From positions 133,926-197,925 of the forward strand of contig JAJEKB010021105.1 of assembly GCA_022393335.1 (NCBI GenBank): 64,000 nucleotides of DNA, written 5' to 3'. This DNA comes from Macrotrachela quadricornifera (taxonomy: Eukaryota; Rotifera; Eurotatoria; Philodinida; Philodinidae). A model generated the notes under the pieces. It saw only the letters and a program-made list of their open reading frames with translations. It ran no database searches and had not been told where the DNA came from. Numbering within the stretch: position 1 is the first letter of the stretch; each line of letters begins with the position of its first letter. This document shows, in pieces, positions 24,337 through 36,725 of the stretch. A program made the position numbers and the translations under genes.

Positions 24337-25323
24337 AGTCAGATAGAATATGAAAACGAATTAAGAAGTAAAATAAAAGTTGAATTAATACGACACCTTT
24401 TCTAATTATATTACCCTATGTATACTATCAACGTAATAGAAGGTAAAATTAAGGAGGCGACTGTGCTATTCTATATGTGTGGTCCTTAATAGCTCACCTA
24501 CATAAATTGTTTGATCATGTGAAACGCACTTTTATCAACATGCGTCAGACACCGTGGGCTCGATGAGTCAAGGTAAATTATCATATCATAGCAATTAACA
24601 TCATCGTTGCTTTGAAATAACAAGAGGATGACTAACAAATCAAGCATGTCAGTACGTGGGTCAAAATTATTCGCTACTTCACTTTCGAGTGTGGGTAGCT
24701 TTCTACATACGATTCATGAAAATTTTGTGGATCTTGTATAAAATTGAAAAATCGTTCACATTAGAATCGTGTGTTCGCATTCCAAGTATAAACTCGCCTT
24801 GAATTGCGTTTGGAGACCTATTATAAAAGAATTTATCGAAAAAAAAAATTTGAAAGGAACATTTTCTCATCGAATTCATTCTAAAAATCATTTGTCAAGA
24901 TACCTTAAAAACCACAGCTTTGTTGACTATTGTCGGTCAAATTAATTCCAATAAATATAAGTAAGCATATATTGAAAGAAGAATAGGTATACATACATGT
25001 GTAGTACAAAAGTGAGGATCAGTTTACAGGTCATACGTGGTATATCTTCATTGGAACAGTTGTGTTGTTCTCATCACTTTCTGTGTTTCATTAGCATTTC
25101 GATAAAGAAAATAATGTATTATCATTGTGATAACTGTAATAATCTATTAAAATGCGTCATTCGATCAAATACTTTTTTTTATCTCATCCACGTTTCTTTT
25201 TCAATCTTACTTTGATCCTTCGTTCTTTTTTCTACAGTCACCTACAGTTATCTCCTTCTCGATCATACTATTTACAGGTGGCAATTGTCTCACTACCTCT
25301 GCTTCTCCAGTATTCTTTGAGGA
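24337..25323. other. gene-free stretch between divergent genes
   Basis: This 1-kb region must hold the promoters of the SGNH gene (minus) and the NHL gene (plus). The small frames in it have no recognisable features. Confidence 0.45.
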
Positions 25324-25330
25324 TATATAA
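25324..25330 (+). promoter_or_regulatory. TATA box of the NHL gene
   Basis: TATATAA lies 48 bp before the preferred start codon at 25378, giving a very short leader. Confidence 0.5.
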
Positions 25331-25377
25331 CCTTCTTTGTATTCGCTATTACATTGATTTTTCGCTTTGAAAAAAAA

Positions 25378-26352
25378 ATGCATACTTTCTTGTTCTCTCT
25401 CTTTGTGGTCGGTGCTCCTCTTGCAGCATTAGCCACTATATGTGATTCTTTCCAACGTCCACCAAGTCAAACTCCTTGTACTAAAGCAAAATGGAGTCAA
25501 CAAGGAATAACAGTGGCTGGTGATGGAACTGATGGAAAATCAAATACTCAAATTGGGCATCCATTCTGTGTATACCTTGATAAAAATGATGATTTGTATG
25601 TATGTGACTTTGGAAATCATCGAATTCAAAAGTTTACATCGAATTCAACTGTTGCTACAACGTTAATTGGTGGATTAGATGCAAAGAATTTTTATCCAAA
25701 CGATCTATTTTTCGATGCCAATCAAAATCTATTTATCACTGATTATTTCAGTAAACGTATATTGAAATTGTTCCCCAACAGTACTGATAGTAAAATCATT
25801 GAGACAAAATATGCCTATCCTAGTTCAATACATCCAGATAAGGAAGGAAATGTTTTTGTTCTACAGTTAGATGCTGGTGGATTTGGTGCACCGACAAAAT
25901 TGGTGAAATATTCGACAACAAAAGAAGAAAAAACAGTATATGCCGCGGAATTTGTTAATCCGAGCGGTGTGTTCATCGACGATTGTGGAGCAGCTTATGT
26001 TGCTAATTCAGTAGGCACAAATGCAGGATCTATTCTAAAGATTGTCAATGCTGATGATAAAAAAGGTATTGTTTTAGCAAGTGGTTTAAGCGAACCAACC
26101 GATGTGAGATTGGATCGTTTTGGTAATGTATATTTTGTTGAACGTGGCCAATCTCGTATTCAACGAATAAGTGCACGTGACGGTAAAATAGAAACTATCG
26201 TGGATAAACAAGGAACACTAGTATATGGCACTCAATACTGGAATGATCCACAATTCATAGCCTTTGATTCACAATATAATTTATATGTTAGTGATTATAA
26301 GAATTATCGAGTACAAAAGTTTTTATTTCAAGGTGGAGATCTATATTGTTAA
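25378..26352 (+). CDS. secreted NHL-repeat beta-propeller protein
   Basis: The start at 25378 gives 324 residues beginning with a signal peptide (MHTFLFSLFVVGAPLAALA); eight codons further upstream are open but would spoil it. A short Cys-containing segment follows, then NHL repeats to the end, each with a D-x-x-x-x-LYVxD core: NDDLYVCDFGNHRIQKF, NQNLFITDYFSKRILKL, EGNVFVLQLD, CGAAYVANS, FGNVYFVERGQSRIQRI and YNLYVSDYKNYRVQKF, about six blades. NHL propellers bind proteins or ligands; some also act as lyases, but catalytic residues cannot be assigned here. Expanded families of such secreted proteins occur in rotifers. AATAAA for polyadenylation lies about 35 bp after the stop. Confidence 0.88.
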   Translation: MHTFLFSLFVVGAPLAALATICDSFQRPPSQTPCTKAKWSQQGITVAGDGTDGKSNTQIGHPFCVYLDKNDDLYVCDFGNHRIQKFTSNSTVATTLIGGLDAKNFYPNDLFFDANQNLFITDYFSKRILKLFPNSTDSKIIETKYAYPSSIHPDKEGNVFVLQLDAGGFGAPTKLVKYSTTKEEKTVYAAEFVNPSGVFIDDCGAAYVANSVGTNAGSILKIVNADDKKGIVLASGLSEPTDVRLDRFGNVYFVERGQSRIQRISARDGKIETIVDKQGTLVYGTQYWNDPQFIAFDSQYNLYVSDYKNYRVQKFLFQGGDLYC

Positions 26353-27592
26353 TTAGACGGCAAGAACGTTTTCTTTTCTTGAGAAAATAAAAGTTTTATG
26401 AAATAAAATTGTAGGTATTCAAGATGAGATGTTTTACAATGAAACTGGCGAGAGTGCACGGTCGTAAATCTATTTTGTTCATGAGCTGACGAATTCGAAT
26501 TTGAACATGAATGAGTCTCCACAAGTCTCCGAGCAGTTATAAAAAAAAATTGAAAAAAACATTAGGAAAGCACTTGATCGAATCTGAGTTAGTTTAAGCT
26601 TATTAATTATTAATGTCTCTCATAAAAGTGCACTAAAGAGTAATTCGAACCAAGTTTATGTCAGGCCACGGGTTACTCGTGATAGGTTAATGATTACTCA
26701 TTTTGTGAAGTAACTGCGGGCCAAAAAGAGCCTACTACCAACATCTCTGATAGAAAATGCACATATGTTTATTTAATGTACTAATCCATTCAAAAATAAT
26801 ATTTTTCTTTTGTGAAGTAAATCTTTCAGTAAAACATGTTGTCCATTTTGCTTGTCTTTGAAGAACTTTGAATAATATTTAATGAATTCAAGATCTTGAA
26901 TAATGAAGTTATCTATATACACAATGTTAAGAGTGTGTGTATGTTTATTCATATTCAAAAGCCAAAGAACAAAAAAGCAAAGCAATCACGCAGTATGCAC
27001 CAATATTCTATAGAGTTTGGCCAAAGATTTTTGAGCTTGAGGGATCCAAATCTATAGACAATTATCGGAGAATAACGACTTACATATACAATGATGAGTA
27101 TCTATTTGCTTATTACTAGATCACAAGACAAAACGTAAAGATCAAGGAAAAACTGTTGATGCAGTATGCACAAATTTCTTTTAATAGTCCAGTAGATATT
27201 AGATACTAATTACTGTTTCTCAGGCTATTGCAACAAGAAATACTGATTGTTCTTATCATATTTTAAATATTTTACATAAAAATTACTCGAATACTTGTTG
27301 TTTAATATCCTTTTTTATGACATTATTGAAAATAATATTTAAAAAATTTGAATCTCATTAATATGAAAGTTTGACGTCAACAAAATTCTCTTTTATAATA
27401 ACACATAAATCCCGGAGGGGGTCATGACATAGGAATGACGTATGTTGTTTTTAATCTTTTCATTCACTATAAAATTGCTTCATTGCAAATTAATCAAAAG
27501 AAAGTAGCTTACTCACATCAAAAGACAAAGTTTAGTGGGAGAATATTTACTATATTTATATACAAGGAAGAATTTGAATCTGTTAGATAAAA
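26353..27592. other. gene-free stretch
   Basis: Short overlapping frames on both strands without domains; no repeats noticed. Confidence 0.45.
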
Positions 27593-28634
27593 ATGTCCGA
27601 TTCCACTATTTCATATCTTAGTTTTGTTACTAAACAAGTCGTAGTCTATGTTGGTTTTTTTCTTTTTGTCACTGGTCTTATTGGTTGCACATTATCTCTA
27701 ATTGTATTTATTAGTCTTCGAACTTTTCGAGAAAGTTCATGTGCATTCTATTTGATTGCTATGTCAACTATTAATATATTTCATTTATTTACTGGTTTAT
27801 TGACTTTTATCATGATCAATGGATTTTCTATTAATTGGTCTGATATATCAATATTTTATTGTAAGTTTCGTTCCTTCTGTGTTCAATTGTGTGTATTATC
27901 ATCTTTTTCATGCATGTGTTTGGCATCTATTGATCAATTCTTAGCGACTTGTTCTCATCCTCGTTGGCAACAATGGTGTAATCTTAAATTAGCTCGTTAT
28001 TTGTTAGTAGGAACTGGAATCATTTGGATTTTACATGGAATTCCATTTCTACTCTACATCGGTCATACTGTATCGCCTATAACGGGCAAAGTCACTTGCA
28101 CGACAATAAATGCCATTTTTCTACAGTATCAATCCTTTTTCCATACTCTTGTTCTCTCATATATTTTACCTGTCATGATCATGATTTTATTTGGACTTTT
28201 AGCATATAGAAATGTTCAACAAATAGCTTATCGAACAGTGCCATTAGTTCGACGTGAGTTAGATAAACAATTAACAGTAATGGTTCTTGTGCATGTTTTT
28301 TATGATATTGTTGTTCTTATGCCATCAATTATTGTGAACATACTCATTATTATTTATAGTACTTCTAATAATCAAACTATTATTATGATACTGAATTTGA
28401 TTAGAACCTTATCAACTATCATATATTATTTTCATTTTGTGGTAAATATTAATCGTATTATAAAATAATTCTAATATTTACAGATTTGAATATTTTTAGG
28501 GTTCATTTTATATATATGTATGTGTATCAAAACGATTTCGTCAACAGTTATTCTATGTTTTATTTACAATTCATCTTAATAGATTTCGTCATCGAATAAG
28601 AACAAATAATAATCAAGTAGAACCACAAATTTGA
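27593..28634 (+). CDS. rhodopsin-like G protein-coupled receptor (bdelloid-type orphan)
   Basis: Exon 27593-28441 joins exon 28500-28634 over a 58-bp intron (phase 0) to 327 residues. Reading through the intron would stop at 28468 and lose the end of helix 7, so the spliced form is preferred. Seven hydrophobic segments are evident. The end of helix 3 reads SIDQFLAT, with DQF instead of DRY. Cysteines near the top of helix 3 (YCKFRSF) and in extracellular loop 2 (VTCTTIN) could form the usual disulfide. Helix 7 ends VGSFYIYVCVSKRFRQQL in place of an NPxxY motif, followed by a basic tail. This departure from the DRY and NPxxY motifs is common among expanded rotifer receptors. Ligand unknown. 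Confidence 0.85.
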
Positions 28635-30317
28635 TGATTTTATATAATTTTATTTGTTGTATTGTAATTTAATGTTTTACATATAAATATGGATATACAA
28701 TTAAAGGCCACGCAAGTTGCATTCTGATAATTGTAAGTTAAGGTTTTAAAATGCCAGTATAATGATCAAAAATTCATTTCCAAGCAAAATCCAAATCATA
28801 TTTGAGATTAACATCAAGAACTGAGTTAGATAATATACTCGGGTCGAAGTGTACGCGCAGGATCCAGCCGGAATTAGCTGGATCAGGAAAACAGTATTCC
28901 AGACCGGAAGTCATCGAAATTTTCCGCTCACTTTCCTGCCGTATATGTACTGTTCTCACTGATTCCTATATTCGGAAATGATACTCATACATATATCAAT
29001 CATATCTGGCAGTTCCAAACTAACAATAGGAATCTCAAGCTCTGTGTTGAGCCATAAGATCTTTTGACGTATGAATCAATCTCTTATTAAAAATCGTGTT
29101 TCTTATTTTAGCATTTTCTTACGATTCATTGCTATAAAAAATTTGACCAAAAATAACATTAATTAAAAAATGAAATTATACTATAAATTGATTAGAAGCT
29201 TTTCTTAGTTAGAAAGTTATAAAAACAATCCGTTTTACAGCAGTATATATGATTAGGAAATTTATGTCAATTACTAATGAAACGATTTATTAGACTGCAC
29301 AAAGACTTTCATCTATGCAAAAAACATTCATGTCGCCTTCACATCTCAGACGTTGATGACTACTGAAAAGAAATCCGACTTCTTACAAAATAGCCGAAAT
29401 CAAGAGTGCGATAATACATTATCTCGTACAACTGATATTAACGAAAAAAAATTTCTCCGAAAGATCTTTTGCACTATATAAATGTCTCATTGACACTTTA
29501 GTTCAACTACCCACTCACCGTTTTCTTTTGAACATGTCAGTCTATATAAGAGAGCCCGTTTGAAATATTTCAAATACGCATTGTAATACTTTTTTTCCTA
29601 TGAAAAACACTTCACGTAGATTTTTTTAGTCATTTTAATAAGATGAAAAATCATTTTGAATCTCTTTTGCACTTAACCAAAACGCAAAGTGTAAAAGTGA
29701 ACTATCTTATATATATCTAATGTTGTGAGGTAAAGAAAATTTTTTCGTAAAGATCTTCTGTAATTTGAGTGTTAGATATTGAGAATGCAGTTTTCCATAC
29801 ATTTTCAGTATGATATGTGTTTCAGAAAAGGTTAGGTTCCTTAAGCGTCACGCTTAACTTCACCTTCGATTATACGTTATTTCCAAAATAGTTTGATTAA
29901 CTTAGCCATTGAGATACTAGGCCTGGTTACTAGAGTTCCGGATTGAATAAGCTCGATGAAAGTTTTAAGTCTTATGAGGGTTATGATTATTACGCATTAG
30001 TTTAGGTCTTTGAGAAGCATTAATGGGATTTTTACCTTTTATCGTAGGTATGATTACTACTCGTTAGATCATATTATTGAGACTTCTTGGTTCAAGTGGT
30101 GATATGCTTATTACTCAACATGCCAGATCATCGAAACGTCCTAATGAGACCTTGTGTAGTTTCAATAAATCTTTTCCTTTCCACTGGATTCATGATTCAT
30201 ATGGATTAAATAGGATCATTCCGAAGGCTCAGGAGATTTATGACTATGAAAAAGACATATTTGAGCATCGTATTTGATTGTAAAGTATTTTTGAGATTCA
30301 TTATTTCAAGAAAGTCT
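28635..30317. other. gene-free stretch
   Basis: No recognisable gene. Around 29960-30130 a loosely repeated phrase (TATGATTATTAC, ATGATTACTAC, ATGCTTATTAC) suggests an old tandem duplication, too weak to call. Confidence 0.4.
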
Positions 30318-31173
30318 TTAAAATGTGGATGCGGGAAACAATATCTGTTTCAGCCATTTTCCTGTATGGAAACGGCCGATTTCTGACCGTATACGGAGGC
30401 CGAAATCTTCGACCTGGAGATGTATAACATTGCTCAATTGAATAATACTTTTCCGTATTACATTCAATAGAGCATTAATTAAATTTGTTTTGATAAATGA
30501 AACTTTTTGTTTGAAAATATAAAATGAAAAAGTGCTCTTCTTATACAAGTAACATAAATTTCTGTAAAAAACATGATCCATCTGCTGCATTTTGACAATT
30601 TCGAAAATTGAAGTCGAAAGATTTGAATTTGTAAATCTTGTAGTGCATAGAAATGTATTGTGAAAGTTGGAATAATCTAATGACGCTTGATCAAATATGT
30701 TCACCGCTCCATTTAACCCTTCACATTCAAACCGTGAAATAATGAAACTAACATCCATTTGACCTAGCTGAACCAATGAAGTGTACTCTTCCAGTAAAAA
30801 TGCATTTAATAAAAGTTGAATTAACAAAATATACTGTCTCAAACAACAGACTGTCTAAAACATGTTTACCAATTAATGGACTTTTAACTTTTATATTATA
30901 CAGATCTGCATCAACTAAAGAAACGGTATATTTTGGTTTTGTACCATCTGGTAATAGTTTATTTTCATAGAGAAATACGAATAATAGATTACGACGTACA
31001 CTGTCAATTTTGCTTAAGACCATTAATGTTTTACGACGAATGTACAAAAATTTTGCGTCTTCAATTAAAAATATTGTTTGATTTCGTAGTTGTTTGTACA
31101 AAACAGTTGTTTTGTTAAAAACAAAATAGATAATTATGGTTTTCATTGTTGAAAATAAGAGATATAGATGCAT
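30318..31173 (-). pseudogene. pentapeptide-repeat protein, frameshifted
   Basis: Two overlapping minus-strand frames (31173-30748 and 30842-30318) are halves of one protein. The first half carries a segment I associate with bdelloid pentapeptide proteins (TLMVLSKIDSVRRNLLFVFLYE, then VSLVDADLYNIKV) and the beginning of the repeat (LLFETVYFVNSTFIKCIFTG). The second half continues the repeat in another frame (ASLDYSNFHNTFLCTTRFTN, SNLSTSIFE). The switch falls near 30770-30790, where a single-base indel would rejoin them. Downstream of the repeat is a basic, unassigned tail. It may be a true pseudogene, a sequencing indel or an unrecognised splice; no intron signals fit well. The role of such proteins in rotifers is unknown. 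Confidence 0.55.
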
Positions 31174-31249
31174 TGAATCGTGTATTACAATATTTCATGA
31201 TCTCATTTTTTTATAAGTTTTTCAAATGATCTTTTTAAGAGCATAACTA

Positions 31250-31720
31250 TTTAGAAAGTTGTTACTATGAATTTTCAATTAATCACTAATCGACCTGTCC
31301 AAACGTGACGGAATCACGTTTTTTAAAATTGTATCTTTAATATGTTAACTTATATAAGTCAAATAAAGCTGATATTGTTAAAAAGAAACACTAGTAGTTA
31401 TGCTCTACGTATACCAAAAATTTCATTAAAGTTCATCTATTCTGAATGATTTTATAATTGAAAAATAGCACCGTGACGGAATCACCGAAAATGGACCTTG
31501 AATTTGAGTGTCATGTAACAAGTTATAGTTCTTAGCTCAACTTTAGGTGGTATCAAAAACCTTCCTATAGAAAAGTTATAGCTTAAATGATGAGCTATAT
31601 ATAGAAAAAAAAGTAATCCAAAATATATCATAACTAGTTCTCATAAATAGAAAAAAGCGTTGTGACGGAATCACACTTTGAAAATTTTGATGATCTGATT
31701 CAAAGTTATTTATTCAGGAG
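31250..31720 (-). repeat. copy A of an unnamed repeat family with three GTGATTCCGTCAC motifs
   Basis: The near-palindrome GTGACGGAATCAC occurs at 31305, 31473 and 31663 (spacing 168 and 190 bp). In reverse orientation the spacing and intervening text parallel the block at 36726-37547, so both are copies of one non-autonomous repeat. No coding content. Confidence 0.6.
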
Positions 31721-31848
31721 TTAGAGATAATCATCAAAATAAACACATATATCATCTAAAATACAATAATTAATAAAACCCTTTCAAACAATACTAATAA
31801 TATAAAAAACTACTACATTTTTGCCGATAACCTAAACTATAAAAAATC

Positions 31849-32334
31849 TCAAAATCTAAACACATATTTTTCATTTCTTGTTGTATATAAAGCATATTCA
31901 ACTACATTTTGATGTAAAACATTAATATGATGTTGTTGTCGAAGATCAGGTATACCAGAAACTTCTTTAAAAGTATGCTCGAGTGCTATACGTGTTGTAT
32001 CAAATTATGCTTCTTGTACAAGACTAACAATAATTGTTCTTGTTTTACGACGACAAATGTTAACAAATTCTTTGGCAGATGAACAAATCATACCAGTCAT
32101 GATTTCTATCCAAACAAGTCGTTTTAATGTACCTCCTATGGAATCAACAATGCCTTTTCCGTGTGATGATGCAAAATAGTTCCAACTAAAGCTAATGTCG
32201 AACTTGTCCATCATGGTTGTTAAATGCTGAATAACAAATCGATTCTTAAATTGACTACCAGCACCATCTGAGAAGAAAATAATGTTATTAACGTCTGGCA
32301 TGATGCTGATAATCTCTTCAACAAGACTTTCCAC
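31849..32334 (-). pseudogene. transposase C-terminal fragment (DDE-type, family not named)
   Basis: A minus-strand frame beginning at about 32334 reads VESLVEEIISIMPDVNNIIF, then FFSDGAGSQFKNR, WNYFASSHGKGIVDSIGGTL and KRLVW. The SDGAGSQFKNR / SHGKG-D-GGT-KR pair is typical of uncharacterised transposon-derived proteins in invertebrates. An in-frame TAA after SLVQEA (near 32005) interrupts it, and a same-frame tail (ALEHTFKEVSGIPDLRQQHH) runs on to a TGA at 31849, so the copy is dead. Its 5' part is missing: the similarity ends exactly at the inverted repeat of the adjoining 8.65-kb segment. Alternatively TTTTTTTTTACAG at that point is a splice acceptor and the rest of the gene is further upstream. 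Confidence 0.6.
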
Positions 32335-32351
32335 ACACTGTAAAAAAAAAC

Positions 32352-33420
32352 TATACAATAATAAACCCTTAAAGGGTTTATAAAAGGGTATTTGACTTTC
32401 ATAAACAGTTTCATATACTCTTGTATGGGTTTATCAAAGGGGTATTTTATATTTATAAACACTTTCATATACTCTTGCAAGCGTTTATGAAAGGGTATTT
32501 GGCTTCCATAAACCCTAAAAGGGATTATTATATGTTGCACTTTTATAAACCCATAAAAGGGTTTATTACAATAATATACCAATTCATAAATCAAAGGAAG
32601 GGTTTATAAAAAACACATTCCCCTTCATAAACTCATTGTAAAGGTTTACGAAAGGGTATATTACTTGCATAAATCCTAAAAGGGACCGTTATACGTTGCA
32701 CTTTTATAAACCTTTAAGAGGATTTATAAAAACGTTTGGGAAATGTTCTTATACTCAGAAAGGGTTGATGACATGGTTTTGCATATACTGTTATACCAAT
32801 GAAGGGTTTATAAAAGGATTTCGGAGATATACTTATACCCAGAAAAAGTTCTTGAAAGGATTTCGGAGATGTTGTTATACCCAGAAAGGGTTTATCAAAG
32901 TGTTTGGAAGATGTTATTATACCAATAAAGTGTTTATAAAAGGGTTTGGAAGATACTGTTATACCCTGAAACAGTTCATGAAAAGGTTTCGGAGGTGTTG
33001 TTATACCTAGAAAGGGTTCATGAAATGGTTTCGCATATGCTGTTATACCAATGAAGGGTTTATAAAAGGGTCTGGGAGATATTGTTATATCAATAAAGAG
33101 TTTATAAAATGATTTGGAAGGTGTTATCATATCCTGAATGGGTTTATGAAAGAGTTTCGGAGATGTTGTTATATTCAGAAAAGGTTTATGAAAGTGTTTT
33201 GGAGATTTTGTTATACGATATAAGGGCTTATAAAAGTGTTCAAAGTTGTTGTTATACTCCGAATGGGTTTATGAAAGGGTTTCCGAAATGTTGTTATCCT
33301 CCGAAAGGATTTCTGAAAGCGTTTGGGAAGTGTTGATATGCCAAGAAAGAATTTATGAAGGAGTTTAGGAGAAGTTCAGATACCCGAACAGAGTTTAGGA
33401 AATGCTTATAATGGTTATGA
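32352..33420 (+). repeat. 42-bp minisatellite, plus orientation
   Basis: From about 32790 to 33400 at least 14 units of 42 bp run in register, each beginning TTATACC and containing GAAAGGGTTTATGAAAG and GTTTCGGAGATGTTG variants. The preceding 400 bp carry related GGGTTTATAAAAGGGT phrases in looser order. Because 42 is a multiple of three, several frames stay open and spell a 14-residue repeat (KGFIKGFRRCCYTQ), which I regard as a by-product. Confidence 0.9.
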
Positions 33421-33770
33421 AAGCGTTTCCCAAACCTATTCTGAAATCATTTTTCCGCTAGTTGAAAATCTTCTATACTATTTCCTAAATCGTTTCTGGG
33501 TATTTCAACATATCATAAACCCTTTCATAAATCCTTTCTGGGTTTTTCAAGACCTCATAAATTCTTTTATAATCCTTTTCTTGGTATCTCAATATCCTCT
33601 AAACCCTTTTCTGTATATCCCAACATCTTCTACACCCTTTTTTGAATCCTGTCATGGATATCTCAGTATCTCCTCGATCCTTTCCTAAATGCTTTTCTGG
33701 ACATCTCGGCATCTCATAAAACATTTCGTAAATTCTTTCTTAGTATCTTAAAAGCTATAAAATCCTTTCC
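33421..33770 (-). repeat. same minisatellite, inverted orientation
   Basis: From about 33430 the units appear as reverse complements (CCTTTCTGGGTATTTCAACA, CATAAACCCTTTCATAAATC) with more divergence and ragged length. The orientation switch at about 33420 creates a large potential hairpin. Confidence 0.75.
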
Positions 33771-34079
33771 CCTATCTTTTCTATGTCTCAAGGTTAGAGT
33801 TTGAACTGTTCAGTTCAGTGCCGAAGAACTGAACTGTCCAACCCCTACTAAAAGTCTCCCAAATTCATTTGTAAATTTTCTTCATATATCTCAATATCTT
33901 CTAAACTCTTTCCTGGATCCTCCTTGATTGTATAGCCTGCTTATTAACCCTTCGCTATCCTCAATAGTTTTATTTTTACCTTTGACCATTATTTCTATTT
34001 CTTAATCCTTTATTCCTACCCTTAGTCCCCAACTCTAACCTTAAATATTATTTCTATTCTTACTCATGTGAAAAAGCTA

Positions 34080-34330
34080 ATTTCAAAAACCGATTTTAAT
34101 CATACGATTTTAATTAACAATTTAAGCACTAATAATCGTTGCCAAATGAAATTTTAATGGATTATTTCAATTATTATGATTATAACCGATACAGAATTTT
34201 TTGAAAGCCTGCTTACAATGATAAAAATTGAAATAATTGATTAACATCTAATTTTGCTATGATTATTGCTGCTTAAATTATTAACTAAAATTATATAGTT
34301 TTGATTGAGTTTTAATCGATTTTGAGTCTC
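34080..34330. repeat. degenerate AATCGATT/ATTAAAATC-rich block
   Basis: Rich in variants of GATTTTAATC, AATTATAACCGAT and TTTTAATCGATTTT on both strands, the same vocabulary as at 44690-44900 and 55780-57310. No coding content. Confidence 0.5.
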
Positions 34331-34808
34331 CACACCTGATTTGTTCTTTTTGCATTTTTCTCATAGGTAACTCTTAAGCTTAATCGTTATTACAATTTCT
34401 CAAATCTGTCACGAGTAAAATAGAAACACACATACCTTCATCCATCGATGCAGTAATACATAGTTGGTGTTTGTTGTTCATATAATCCGCAACTGACAAA
34501 TTAATTAATTCATATTGTAAAATTGAATTTATCATTGAATCCGTTATTCACAAATACCTAATTAGATAAAAACATTAATTTTTCTTATAATAGTAAAAAA
34601 CCTACCATTTAATTGGTTACTGGTAAATGTCAGAATGAAAAAGTACTTGATTTACATAGTAGAATTGAATTTAACATTAACTAGATTATTGGGATATACC
34701 TAAATAGAGAAATAAATTCAATCATCTTTTAGATAAACCTTACTTTCGTAGAGAGTTTGAGTGTATACCTAAATAGATAAAAATATGAAGTTATTTTATC
34801 ATATAAAG

Positions 34809-34973
34809 TAGGGGTAGTACTTTATCTTTACTTCATAAATAAAAGTTAAGATTTACTTTATCTTTATTTTATAAAGAATAAAGATAATCTTTATTTTTCT
34901 TAAAATGAAGATAAAGATTTTCATTACTTTATTCTTTATTAGAACGAAACATAAAAATAAAGTACCATCCCTA
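34809..34973. mobile_element. hAT-type MITE, 165 bp
   Basis: Terminal inverted repeats TAGGGGTAGTACTTTAT and, on the other strand, TAGGGATGGTACTTTAT match at 15 of 17 positions. The element is flanked by ATATAAAG (34801-34808) and ATATAAAA (34974-34981), an 8-bp duplication with one mismatch, as expected for hAT. The interior is made of ATAAAGATAAAG-like sequence in both orientations. Confidence 0.75.
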
Positions 34974-35584
34974 ATATAAAACTTACCATCAACTTGACTT
35001 TCCGGCTTACTGTACATTCAAAAAAAATGATAAATCTTCATGCAAAACAAATCTGACGAAAGCATTCAATCTGTCTGAAACTAAACAAAACCTTACCTCA
35101 AATGCCACCAGTTAAAAAGCGACAGTCAACACAACACTTGAACACTGACGCCAGTTCGCACATAATAATCCAGCAATTCAACATTCCACGAAAATACTGA
35201 CGACAGAATCTCTACGGTGGAAAACCTAAATGAGAAAAAATAGCAACCCGATTTTTGAAAATAGGACACTTACCATGAATCCATTATATTAGCCAATCCA
35301 TGAAAAACAAAATTAGATCTCAGAATATTTTGAAATCTAGATCACCATAAATTATCCGAACTCCACGTCTATGGAAGTCACAGACTCCGCTGATATCTAT
35401 ATATCCTGACGCCTTATACTATGAATGTATATGTATTCATATACCTGGGTACTACACTGAGAAGGTACATATAGCTCCTCAAATACGATGATATAAAACT
35501 CTCCATAGCTGCACAAGACCTACACTATAAAGGAATTTATAGAGGCTCCTATTCTATACTATGCACATATCCATATCTACTCAA

Positions 35585-36370
35585 GTCATAAATTATAAAA
35601 ATTTTATTATAAATTGAAAACCCTAACTATGAAGACTTTCTGATAAACGCAACTATTAATCTGTAAAGATTTTATTATAAATTAAAATCCTTATCTATGA
35701 AGATTTTATGATGAACTCAACTCTAAATCTGCAACTATTTTAATATAAGCTGAAGTCCTAAATTATGAAGATTTTTTTATAAATTAAAATCCTTAGCTAC
35801 GGAGATTTTATGATAAACTCAACTCTTAATCTGTAAATATTTTTCTATAAATCGAAGTCCTAATCTGTCAAGGTTTTTATTATAAACTCAAATCCTAAAC
35901 TATAAAGACTTTACTATAACCTCAAGTCTTAATCTGTAAAAATTTTATTATAAACTGAAGTCCTAAACTACACAGATATTTTATGCTGAACTCCACTCTA
36001 AATTTGCAACGATTTCATTATCAACTGAAACCCTAAACTATAAAGATTTTTTTATAAATTGAAATCCTTAATTATGAAGATTTTATGATAAACTCAACCC
36101 TTAATCTATAAAGATTTTGTTATTAACTAAAGTCTTAAATTATAAAGATTTTTTTATAAATTGAAATCCTTAACTGAAAATTTTATGTTAAGCTCAACTC
36201 TTAATATATAAAGATTTGAGTATAAACTGAAGTCCCTATCTGTGAAGGTTTTTATTATAAAGTCACGTCTTAAATTACGAACAGTTAATGGTAGACCGAT
36301 GTTTTCATCTGTGAAGATTTTATGATAAACTCATAGCTTATACTATGAACGCTGTATAATAAAGACATGA
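35585..36370 (+). repeat. minisatellite with units of about 35 bp
   Basis: About 20 degenerate units built on TATAAACTGAAGTCCTAAAC followed by TATGAAGATTTTAT, running without a gap. A second unit flavour (GATAAACTCAACTCTTAATC) alternates with it over part of the array, suggesting a higher-order unit of about 70 bp. Confidence 0.8.
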
Positions 36371-36725
36371 ATACTCGTTTACTTTCACTGAATAATACGA
36401 AATAACGAAAAAAATCTTAAAGGAAGTAACGTGTTCATCGTAGCGCTCATAAATATGCGTTAAGAGTTCGTGAAAATGGTGGGATAGCGGAACCCTAGCG
36501 TGAAAACGTTGTTTCTACTAACTTTTAACACGTACTGCAGAAAATAAAGTAGAAAAGTAATTAGCAGTAGTAACCGTCGAAAAGAGTAAAGATTATGTGT
36601 ATCTGCTAAATGGTGTTAAGCCGAATTCGATTACATTTTTCGTATACTGCTATTTCTAAATATATTTACTAAAATGTATCTAATTTCTGAACTTACATAT
36701 GCACAGAAAGAATTATTTTGTGTAA

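Noticed and set aside
27400..27440. GC-rich CCCGGAGGGGGTCATGACAT, looked at as a possible transposon end
   Set aside because: No inverted partner found nearby.
28774..28960. 61-codon minus-strand frame with a GATCCAGC...GCTGGATC inverted repeat
   Set aside because: Isolated, no domain; the inverted repeat is short and could be chance.
32696..33336. Open frames encoding a 14-residue repeat (KGFIKGFRRCCYTQ) on the plus strand and a similar one on the minus strand
   Set aside because: They follow automatically from a 42-bp tandem repeat; no start context, signal or splice signals support a protein.
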